Source: Opitutaceae bacterium | GTDB lineage: Bacteria; Verrucomicrobiota; Verrucomicrobiia; Opitutales; Opitutaceae | Direction of reading: 5' to 3' | DNA: 5,870 bases | Assembly (NCBI GenBank): GCA_016763045.1 | Contig: JAESUN010000199.1 | Span: 1-5,870, forward strand | Shown here: positions 1-5,870 of the stretch, in pieces | How positions within the stretch are numbered: the stretch's first letter is position 1 | Layout: every line of letters begins with the position of its first letter | The notes under the pieces: model-generated | Seen by the model: only the letters and a program-made list of their open reading frames with translations | The model's database searches: none | What the model was told of the DNA's origin: nothing | Program-made: the position numbers and the translations under genes

Positions 1-269
1 ATTTCAACGAATCAAAGGATCGTGGCGCGTATGTACGAAGTGGTGGGGTTAACACAGCCATATATTTAATTTAACAAGGTGAGTCTGATTTAAGCGCGCC
101 AGACAATAGCAACTGCGTCCTTGCGCTGAGTGCTTTCTGCACTAACGAAGTATTCTGGAGTGGCGACACTATCCCGCACACTAGATGATATTCTATAAAA
201 ATCTCGACTTAGGTAGACAGTTTATTGTGAAGAAAAATTTTAATGTCATTCGTTGATTAGTTAATTTAG
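1..269. other. Gene-poor region downstream of the operon, with a G+C-richer patch
   Basis: No complete gene can be supported here. About 84-180 is visibly richer in G+C than the AT-rich DNA on both sides. Several short frames cross it without a convincing start: on the minus strand a stop-free run from 221 to a TAA at 92-90, ending AVAIVWRA and containing no Met; on the plus strand frames open from the left edge to stops at 67-69 and 72-74, which could be the tail of a gene entering from the left. No T-tract after a stem is seen, so no intrinsic terminator for the operon can be assigned. The bases just after the Toprim stop are very AT-rich. The patch could be a fragment of a decayed gene or a dispersed intergenic repeat. 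Confidence 0.4.
129..143. repeat. Small perfect hairpin (AGTGC-TTTCT-GCACT)
   Basis: A 5-bp perfect inverted repeat with a 5-base loop lies in the G+C-richer patch. No run of T follows on either strand, so it does not look like a rho-independent terminator. Five base pairs can arise by chance; it is noted because it is the only stem in the intergenic patch that stands out. Confidence 0.3.
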
Positions 270-1130
270 TTATAGCGTCACAACTTGTTGGCTTACTTGC
301 TTTGCCAACATACGCTCTTGTGTGAAGCCTTGTTTTCTTTTATCAAGGTAATCAATATAGTGTGCTAGTTCTGAGGACTCATTATTTGATAATAAGCGCG
401 TTAATTGTGGATGCTGATTACTAAAGTCATCCTTGTCACCTTGAATATCATCCAAGTCATTTAATGCTGGCAACAGTAAATGATCGCATTTAGATGATAA
501 AGCCATATCAATGCCAGCAGGATCGAAATCACCACACCAAACAGAAAAAATATTGGTGTTATTTTTCATTAGCTTTTTAAGTAACTTTATGCCGCCTGTC
601 GTTTGTGGGTCCCCCCTATAAACTACAGCAGTATTTTCAGGTAATGATGAATTAATTTGGATATCACAAATATCAGTAAATGTTTCCAGATTTTCAATTA
701 TTAAAATGCAACCAAGCTCAATAGTTTTAATATCTGTTAAATCAATCTCAATGTGCAGCCACTTTTGTAATGTCAATATTTGGCCATTTAACACAATATA
801 ATCATTCCCCGGTCTTAACGGTTTAATCTTAACCCAGTTTCGTTTAATGTTATGGCCGCTTAATTTGCCATTGATAGCATGTTTGGATACATTAGTTCTC
901 GTGCCTGCAAGTGCCTTGACACCTTTTTTCCAATCAATCCCATGCTCACTACTTAACCAGTCACGAAGCCTTGCACGCTGCTGACTATCGATAATGTACT
1001 TACCACCCAAAATCAGACCAAAGCCTTCATCAGATAGTCGCTCACATGCTTTAGTTGGCTTAATTTCGCTACTTGATGAGCTAGCTATCAGAATCGCCTT
1101 ACTTAACACCTGTTTAGCTATTTTAGTCAT
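270..1130 (-). CDS. Toprim-domain protein, JetD/MksG-like (DUF2220-type) putative DNA-cleaving subunit
   Basis: Predicted effector of the system: in Wadjet/MksBEFG the Toprim subunit cuts the plasmid DNA caught by the SMC motor. The Toprim core is visible in the C-terminal half: the first acidic strand IIENLETF (144-151, E146), then the strand AVVYRGDP (168-175), then the DxD strand WCGDFDPAG (198-206, D201 and D203), which closely resembles the GDxDPxG stretch of JetD proteins. A further conserved-looking GFTQERM (268-274, E272) near the C-terminus recalls the terminal Glu motif of the same family. All expected metal-binding acids are present, so the enzyme looks active. The N-terminal 130 residues (GLILGGKYIIDSQQRARLRDWL, split here only for description) probably form a DNA- or arm-binding region. 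At 286 residues it is shorter than the JetD proteins I recall, mostly at the N-terminus. It starts 3 bases after the kleisin stop with only a weak GAGAA site, so translation is likely coupled. It is the last gene of the operon. Confidence 0.75.
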   Translation of the reverse strand: MTKIAKQVLSKAILIASSSSSEIKPTKACERLSDEGFGLILGGKYIIDSQQRARLRDWLSSEHGIDWKKGVKALAGTRTNVSKHAINGKLSGHNIKRNWVKIKPLRPGNDYIVLNGQILTLQKWLHIEIDLTDIKTIELGCILIIENLETFTDICDIQINSSLPENTAVVYRGDPQTTGGIKLLKKLMKNNTNIFSVWCGDFDPAGIDMALSSKCDHLLLPALNDLDDIQGDKDDFSNQHPQLTRLLSNNESSELAHYIDYLDKRKQGFTQERMLAKQVSQQVVTL

Positions 1131-1133
1131 AAC

Positions 1134-2375
1134 TTATTCTCTGTTTACTGGCATAAGGATAAGATCATTTAACCACTTATTACCACTATAAATAGGGTGA
1201 TCAATCAACGTTATTTCATAATCAATATATTCAGATACCGGCACATCATCAATAACAGGTTCCGATTGAAGATAGTTAATAGATTCAAATGCAAACTCAT
1301 CTAACGTTACCGCAAGTATAGACTGATGGTCAGACCAATACTCTTTGAGAGAAACAGACCTGCCAAGTTCGTGCGTATACCCCATTAGCACTACCAACGC
1401 TTTGATAGCCTCTGGAGTATCTTCTACCTCTTCCACTAAGCCTTCACCTTCAATAAGGCTTTTACCCTTACTTGTTTTTTCTTCAGGTGCTGTCTTACTC
1501 CTTAGCTGGATATCCTGTATCAGGTCTACCATCTCTTCACGGGTAACTGGATCATCAATATTAGGTGCGGCACTAATCGTGATCGGTTTTATCTGGTAAA
1601 ATATATTTTGTTGCTCACTGGCTTCTTCTGCCTGCGACACATCACTCAAGAAGCCAGGCTTACGACGAAGGTGTGAGAAAACACTTCGGATCCGACGGGC
1701 CTTTAGTTCAATCTCACGCTGTTTATATAAAAATTCACGAATGGTGTTCTGGCATCGTTTAATTTTCTCTACAATCGCAATCGTTTTACCACTAAAGTTC
1801 TCAATATAATCCAACACATCTAAGTCATCAGTGAATGGCTCCTCACGTAAGCGACGTATAGTTTGATTGTAACTATCAATTAATTTATCAAGATCGTTAA
1901 GGTAACGTTGATTTTCAGCCTTTTTCGCCTTACTTGTAGCTAGTAAACCAAAGTTGTTATCTAGTCTAGCTTGGATCCGGGTTGCGTTATCATCAAGTAA
2001 ATCATGGATGCTATAGAGAATATCTTCCACATCACCAAGGCGTTCAATTCGTGTTTCATAACGATCATGACCAATTAAGCTATCATCATTAAGATAACGC
2101 ATAGCATCTTCAAGCGCCCTAACATCATCACCTAGGTTAGTATCAATTGAAGAAATACGCTGCTTACGTAACGGTAAATCAAATAATGCGTTCAATCGCC
2201 GTGTTAGGCGAAAATTATTATCGCCTTTACGATTCATAAGGTAAGACTTAACTAATGGTAAAATGCGATCAGCTTCATCAGGTGACGCCTGGATTTCACG
2301 CTCATCATAGGCATGCGCTATTTGTTCTCGAGCATGATACATCTGCTCGATGATCTCGATAACGGGATGCGTCAT
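1134..2375 (-). CDS. Kleisin-like subunit of the SMC complex (MksF/JetA/MukF position)
   Basis: Predicted kleisin that bridges the SMC heads and carries the MksE-like dimers; 413 residues, near the size of MukF/MksF/JetA proteins. I do not see a diagnostic short motif, so the call is mostly from context and architecture. Residues 1-75 are a helical N-terminal domain with many Arg/Asp (for example FRLTRRLNALFDLPLRKQR), compatible with a winged-helix that contacts the SMC neck. Residues about 80-245 are long charged helices (LDKLIDSYNQTIRRLREEP). Residues about 295-320 form an acidic, low-complexity linker of the kind that binds E subunits. Residues about 322-395 form a compact C-terminal domain (ALVVLMGY, VSLKEYW, FAFESINYL) that could be the C-terminal winged helix. 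No catalytic motif or membrane segment is visible. The start overlaps the mksE stop as ATGA, with AGGA 9 bases upstream. The next gene begins 3 bases after its TAA. Confidence 0.6.
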   Translation of the reverse strand: MTHPVIEIIEQMYHAREQIAHAYDEREIQASPDEADRILPLVKSYLMNRKGDNNFRLTRRLNALFDLPLRKQRISSIDTNLGDDVRALEDAMRYLNDDSLIGHDRYETRIERLGDVEDILYSIHDLLDDNATRIQARLDNNFGLLATSKAKKAENQRYLNDLDKLIDSYNQTIRRLREEPFTDDLDVLDYIENFSGKTIAIVEKIKRCQNTIREFLYKQREIELKARRIRSVFSHLRRKPGFLSDVSQAEEASEQQNIFYQIKPITISAAPNIDDPVTREEMVDLIQDIQLRSKTAPEEKTSKGKSLIEGEGLVEEVEDTPEAIKALVVLMGYTHELGRSVSLKEYWSDHQSILAVTLDEFAFESINYLQSEPVIDDVPVSEYIDYEITLIDHPIYSGNKWLNDLILMPVNRE

Positions 2376-2974
2376 AGCAGTCTATCCTGTTTCTCGCTTG
2401 ATTCTTCGAGAGGAACGCTTTCCGCCTCTTGAATGAACAAAATATACTCATTAATTAAGTCAACCATACCTGTAAATCGGTAGATCTCTAATTCTGTATG
2501 AAGATCCATTAACACACCTTCCTTTTTGAGATACTTAATTAGCCCTTCAAGCTGTTTTTTAACGTTAATCTCACCCTTGCTCGACGGAAGCCTATTTAGA
2601 CGCTCTTGGAGATCCATATTATCTGTGACTGATGCAAGAATATTTGAGAAACTAATATCTTGTCCAGAATTAATAAGACTATCGCGATCTGTTGCCTCCA
2701 TCATTATTTCTAACCAGGATAATGTTGTACGCATATGAGTCATAATTCCTTTAAAAAAATCACGTGCAGCACCTTTATTATTACTAATGTACGTTAAGTA
2801 AAAACTGCTCTTGTTTGATGTTTCTGCAATCTTAACGCCCAAGAACATAAAATTATGGTTAAATGCTTCATAGACGGAAGGTGTACTAAGATGCTCATAT
2901 TCAGAGGGCATTGAATACTTACAAACCACTTTACCCGCTAATAGCTTTTGAGCTAATACTGATGAATCGTTCAT
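2372..2974 (-). CDS. mksE: MksE/JetB-like condensin accessory subunit (winged-helix)
   Basis: Predicted second subunit of the SMC complex, 200 residues, about the usual size for MksE/MukE/JetB (DUF4194-like) proteins. Such proteins bind the kleisin as dimers and help it hold DNA. The sequence has two parts: residues 8-62 begin LLAGKVVCKYSMPSEYEHL and resemble the first winged helix of MksE-type proteins; residues about 137-170 (QLEGLIKYLKKEGVL then EIYRFTG) have the helix-helix-wing pattern of the second. A short acidic/polar tail (190-200) follows. No signal peptide or membrane helix. The start is well supported: AAGGAGA at 2988-2982 lies 7 bases upstream, inside the SMC 3' end, and the ATG shares one base with the SMC stop (TAATG). 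Its own TGA overlaps the kleisin ATG by 4 bases. The family call comes from remembered pattern plus context; divergence is considerable, so it could be a MksE-like subfamily of its own. Confidence 0.7.
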   Translation of the reverse strand: MNDSSVLAQKLLAGKVVCKYSMPSEYEHLSTPSVYEAFNHNFMFLGVKIAETSNKSSFYLTYISNNKGAARDFFKGIMTHMRTTLSWLEIMMEATDRDSLINSGQDISFSNILASVTDNMDLQERLNRLPSSKGEINVKKQLEGLIKYLKKEGVLMDLHTELEIYRFTGMVDLINEYILFIQEAESVPLEESSEKQDRLL

Positions 2975-4980
2975 TACACCGTCTCCTTAACGTTCTTTTG
3001 GAATGGGTTCTTAACGGCTATTCGTTTTGATAAGTCGACTACAAAGCTACGGCCATCTTTCTTCTGGAATAAGTAACGGTATTTAAATGCACCTTGCATC
3101 GCATGACTTAGATGAGGGCACGCACTTACTAAGAATACGTTACGATCCGATAACAGCTTCAGTAATGCACGAGTATTCTCTTCATCAATATTACCAAGCT
3201 CATCCAATGACCAAGACAGCGAAACTGATTTGTCTGAACGATGCATATCAATAAAACCTAAGAACACAACAATTAAAATCAGGTAAGACAAACCATTCGA
3301 TGATGGGTTTTTAAGCCCTTGTTCTGATGTGATGTGCTTAGAATTGCCATTTTCCATTAAGTCGACACTAAACTTAATTTGTCGCCATAATTCAGTGTTG
3401 TTTTGCTGCGTGGTACCTGTAGGGATCCTACTTGAAAAATTTCTTAATGAATTAATAAGATCCTGACTAGGTATTTTACGTTCATCTGACCTCCACGCTT
3501 CATAATATTTTGATACCTTCTCGATATCACTCCAGTGATCAAGTTTCTCAGGAGAGAACTCAATATTAACTTGAATATCACTAATCGCATGAAATGTCAT
3601 TGAATCACTAATGTGATCATTTAACTGTCGATTAAATGAGTTCACTTTACTTGAAAACCGCTCAATATGACGTCGATAGGTATCAATGTTATTTAAGATC
3701 TGGAGGCGCTGTAATACCGCGTTAACATTTTCTTCATGTTCACCCGTATTAAAGTACTGGATAACTGATTTAGCAATACTCTGATTATCATGACTATTTG
3801 GTAGCACATGTTCTGTCCAATATTTATGGCTAATCGAACCCACATACAGTGTGAAACCTTCAGTAAAATCAGTAATCATATTTTCAACTTGTCTGCGGCG
3901 AGTAGAAAGCTCACTGACAATTTCGTTACCTTTATTGATGAGTGTCGGTGTTTCATTTAACGCCCATCGTGCTTTATCATCATCTGAAGCTGTACCATTA
4001 AGATTAAGGATCACCTCATTAGCTAACAAGGATGAATCCAACCGATTCCTTTCTTTTTGCTTTTGAATAATCAAGCCTTCAAGGTCACCTAGCAACTGCT
4101 TATGTTTATTCATAAAGTCAGTATTCTTACCCAGCTCCTCTTTACGTAGCTTTTTAGCATTTTCAAATTCTGCCTGAAGCACTTCACTTTGTGCCTTCAT
4201 TTCTCCTAACTTAGCGTAATCACCATTCAAGAATTCTAGATAGGCACCGTAGTCACTTTCTTTTTTCTTAAGGCTTACAATCTCTTTCTTAATTGTATCT
4301 ATCGATGTTTTTAATTGTGAAATTGCGGCAGGATCAATACCGTTACCTTCAAGTGCTAACCGCAATGACTCATCAAGATCCTTAATTTCAGCTGTTTTAT
4401 TTTCAGCTGCTTTTTTACGCTGTTGCTTAATATCTGCTACTGCCGTCTTATAACGAGTTTGAATATCGGAGCCCCCTTGGCTGAGGGTATTCGATATGGC
4501 TTGGCGCTCGTTAGCGCGACCTTCTTTGTAGGAAGTAATATTCTCATTAACTAAATCAAAGTTTGCTTTTGCTGTTTCAACCTGAGCTTCCAATCGTTTT
4601 TTTGCTGCTACTTTATCTTGCTTTACCTGCTGATTGATAGTGTTATAGGTATTATTAAGATGTTCTAATGCACGTTCTTGATTTTTAAATTCTGATTGGA
4701 GAGCAGCCAATACCGTCTCTTCACCCTGCTGTCTTTTATAGACAGTATTTAGCGCTGTTTCAACTGCCTTGATATCAGACTGAGTCGTCTTTCTCTCTTT
4801 ATCGAGAAGAATAATTTTACCATCAATGATCTCTGGATCAGTAACGACAGGTGTAAGTGAATTTAAATCAAGAGTTACACCAAACAATGAGTCACTCTCA
4901 TTATCTAAAGATGGCGTTAAACCTTTTTTGAATAACAACTCCCGTGAGACAACCTTACCGATCGTTTCACGCCATGACAT
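2974..4980 (-). CDS. SMC-like ATPase (MksB/JetC/MukB type), hinge remainder, C-terminal coiled coil and ATPase head
   Basis: This is the downstream part of the same SMC gene; from the first ATG it gives 668 residues. The frame is actually open back to 5118, directly after the TAG. Residues 1-50 (WRETIGKVV, SLFGVTLDL) look like the end of an SMC hinge. Residues about 51-320 are Lys/Glu/Gln-rich coiled coil, followed by a mixed helical neck, then the C-terminal ATPase head. Head motifs: a signature-like helix SSNGLS at 560-565, resembling the GTGMS stretch I remember from MukB instead of LSGGQ; Walker B SWSLDE with D593 and catalytic E594; D-loop GNIDEEN; then VSACP where a His switch might sit, again MukB-like. 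In a complete protein this head pairs with the N-terminal head to bind ATP. The start at 4980 has no Shine-Dalgarno (upstream TTCTTAAATGAATCAACT) and falls inside the hinge, so it is probably not a natural start. The stop TAA overlaps the next start as TAATG. Confidence 0.85.
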   Translation of the reverse strand: MSWRETIGKVVSRELLFKKGLTPSLDNESDSLFGVTLDLNSLTPVVTDPEIIDGKIILLDKERKTTQSDIKAVETALNTVYKRQQGEETVLAALQSEFKNQERALEHLNNTYNTINQQVKQDKVAAKKRLEAQVETAKANFDLVNENITSYKEGRANERQAISNTLSQGGSDIQTRYKTAVADIKQQRKKAAENKTAEIKDLDESLRLALEGNGIDPAAISQLKTSIDTIKKEIVSLKKKESDYGAYLEFLNGDYAKLGEMKAQSEVLQAEFENAKKLRKEELGKNTDFMNKHKQLLGDLEGLIIQKQKERNRLDSSLLANEVILNLNGTASDDDKARWALNETPTLINKGNEIVSELSTRRRQVENMITDFTEGFTLYVGSISHKYWTEHVLPNSHDNQSIAKSVIQYFNTGEHEENVNAVLQRLQILNNIDTYRRHIERFSSKVNSFNRQLNDHISDSMTFHAISDIQVNIEFSPEKLDHWSDIEKVSKYYEAWRSDERKIPSQDLINSLRNFSSRIPTGTTQQNNTELWRQIKFSVDLMENGNSKHITSEQGLKNPSSNGLSYLILIVVFLGFIDMHRSDKSVSLSWSLDELGNIDEENTRALLKLLSDRNVFLVSACPHLSHAMQGAFKYRYLFQKKDGRSFVVDLSKRIAVKNPFQKNVKETV
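2982..2988 (-). promoter_or_regulatory. Strong Shine-Dalgarno for the mksE-like gene
   Basis: The minus strand reads AAGGAGA, 7 bases before the ATG at 2974-2972. It lies inside the last codons of the SMC gene and is the clearest ribosome-binding site in the operon. It fixes the mksE-like start and could allow E, kleisin and Toprim proteins to be made even when SMC translation ends early at the TAG. Confidence 0.8.
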
Positions 4981-5118
4981 AGTTGATTCATTTAAGAAGT
5001 TAAATAATGTACCTGGCTCGCCATCTCGATCTTTGATTAGCGCGTCAATTTTATTATCAGCGCTATTCTCTTTTACATACAGGCCATCAAGATCGTCATT
5101 TTTATTTTTCCATAGAGT

Positions 5119-5121
5119 CTA
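5119..5121 (-). other. In-frame amber (TAG) codon interrupting the SMC gene
   Basis: On the minus strand the codons read GTG ACT GCC ACC TAG ACT CTA TGG AAA. The 46 codons between this TAG and the ATG at 4980 have no stop, keep the same frame, and translate to plausible SMC sequence (a polar coil end, then GEPGTLFNFL, which leads into the hinge). One base change (for example from CAG, AAG, GAG or TGG) would restore a continuous gene of at least 963 codons within the window. Whether it is a real mutation, a read error or a readthrough codon cannot be decided from one sequence. Confidence 0.9.
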
Positions 5122-5870
5122 GGTGGCAGTCACTAATTCATCTTGAGCTTTAACCTTGCCATCAACATCATCTTTATCAGTCTGTTTCTGGCGAATAGCG
5201 GCAAATGCATTTTCTTGTTTTTTTAATAGATCTGAACTAGCACCAACCACTTTTAACTCGGCAGTGGCTGTCGCTAATACATTTCGAGCCACCTCAACAT
5301 CAGATTGTTGTTCGGTTACCCATTCCTCGGTCGCTTTATCAAATTCAGCTAAAGTGTTTGCCATCGCTTTAGTTGCACTATCAGACTCAAGTGCAAAGGT
5401 ACTCGCTAGTTCTGATTCTAATTTAGCCAACGATTCAGAATGTGCTGCTGAATCTTCTTCGATTTTAGCCCGAGCAGCATTAGTCAGCTCAACCACTTCA
5501 CTTGCTTGTGAGTTAGCACGTTTGTGAGCCTCTTCTTGACGCTCTTGTGCTGACTCACGCTCAGTTATTTGCTGAAATACCGATTTATAGGAAGGTACAT
5601 CATTATCAATATAGCGCTTATGCTGAGATTCAATATTATTAATCGCCTCATCACTTAATCCTACCTGCTCACTAGATAATGATATTGATGCTGATAAGGT
5701 TTCCGATCGTAGTTTCCAGCGATCTTTTTCTGCTGAGATTTCGCTTGAAATTGTCTTAGTTTTTTCAGCACCTTCAGTAACAAACTTATCATTACTTGCA
5801 ACACGCACTCTTGCTGTAGAACGAATACTCACCAAGTCAGCAATAATTCGGTTTAAGTCATCCATATTCG
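5119..5870 (-). CDS. SMC-like ATPase (MksB/JetC/MukB type), N-terminal coiled-coil part, cut by window edge and by an amber stop
   Basis: This is the upstream part of an SMC/condensin motor gene. The frame is open to the right edge (the codon before the ATG at 5865-5863 is AAT, Asn, and no ribosome-binding site can be seen in the 5 bases left), so that ATG is probably an internal Met and the N-terminal ATPase half with Walker A lies outside the window. The 248 visible codons are almost entirely polar, rich in Glu, Lys, Ala, Ser and Gln with heptad-like spacing, as in a long antiparallel coiled-coil arm; there is no signal peptide or membrane segment. The frame ends at TAG 5119-5121, but the same frame continues open into the gene part ending at 2974. 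The protein made up to the TAG would have one head half and one arm but no hinge or C-terminal head, so it could not form an SMC ATPase alone. The coil call is firm; the SMC assignment rests mainly on the downstream part and neighbours. Confidence 0.75.
   Translation of the reverse strand, partial: NMDDLNRIIADLVSIRSTARVRVASNDKFVTEGAEKTKTISSEISAEKDRWKLRSETLSASISLSSEQVGLSDEAINNIESQHKRYIDNDVPSYKSVFQQITERESAQERQEEAHKRANSQASEVVELTNAARAKIEEDSAAHSESLAKLESELASTFALESDSATKAMANTLAEFDKATEEWVTEQQSDVEVARNVLATATAELKVVGASSDLLKKQENAFAAIRQKQTDKDDVDGKVKAQDELVTAT

Noticed and set aside
129..143. Hairpin as the operon's intrinsic terminator
   Set aside because: The stem is only 5 bp and no T-tract follows it on the minus strand.
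1..269. tRNA gene, CRISPR array or integron attC site in the intergenic region
   Set aside because: No cloverleaf, no regularly spaced direct repeats and no paired attC-like core sites could be found by reading both strands.
994..1191. Plus-strand open frames across the operon (also 1345-1599, 2526-2738, 3851-4066, 4826-5122, 5156-5527)
   Set aside because: They are antisense to well-supported minus-strand genes, have no ribosome-binding sites and give low-complexity or unfamiliar protein; they are frame shadows.
5863..5865. ATG near the right edge as the true start of a 248-residue protein
   Set aside because: The frame stays open to the window edge, no ribosome-binding site is visible, and an SMC protein needs an N-terminal Walker A domain before this coil, so the start is most likely outside the window.
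2974..5870. SbcC/Rad50- or RecN-type repair ATPase, or the Lamassu/DdmABC system, instead of a Wadjet-like SMC
   Set aside because: There is no zinc-hook CxxC at the coil apex and no LSGGQ-type signature, and the neighbours are E-, kleisin- and Toprim-like and not an SbcD nuclease or a Cap4-type effector.

Overview
The window is AT-rich DNA (roughly 40% G+C by eye) with the codon use and ribosome-binding sites of a gammaproteobacterium. A marine lineage such as Vibrionales or Shewanellaceae is plausible, but this is an impression and not a demonstrated assignment. Almost all of it is one minus-strand operon, read from the right edge to the left. It encodes an SMC/condensin-like complex with an associated Toprim protein, i.e. 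a relative of the Wadjet (JetABCD) / MksBEFG / EptABCD plasmid-restriction systems.

Layout in transcription order: (1) an SMC-type ATPase entering from beyond position 5870, with the N-terminal Walker A part outside the window, then coiled coil, hinge-like segment, second coiled coil and C-terminal ATPase head, ending at 2974; (2) a 200-residue MksE/JetB-like winged-helix subunit (2972 region to 2372); (3) a 413-residue kleisin-like (MksF/JetA-type) subunit (2375-1134); (4) a 286-residue JetD/MksG-like protein with a Toprim nuclease signature (1130-270). The junctions are TAATG, ATGA and a 3-base gap, so the four genes are almost certainly co-translated. In the Wadjet/Mks operons I know, the order is kleisin-E-SMC-Toprim; here it is SMC-E-kleisin-Toprim.

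The most striking point is a single in-frame TAG at 5119-5121. The SMC reading frame is open on both sides of it: 138 bases (46 codons) run without another stop from the TAG to the ATG at 4980, and those 46 codons look like normal protein leading into the hinge. The gene is therefore one SMC gene interrupted by one amber codon: a recent nonsense mutation, a sequencing error, or a readthrough/suppression site. The other three genes look intact.

Expected joint action, by analogy with Wadjet: the SMC-kleisin-E motor senses or extrudes small circular DNA and the Toprim subunit cuts it. Positions 1-269, downstream of the operon, hold no convincing complete gene. They contain a compositionally different, more G+C-rich patch with a small hairpin and several short open frames, possibly remnant or dispersed-repeat DNA.
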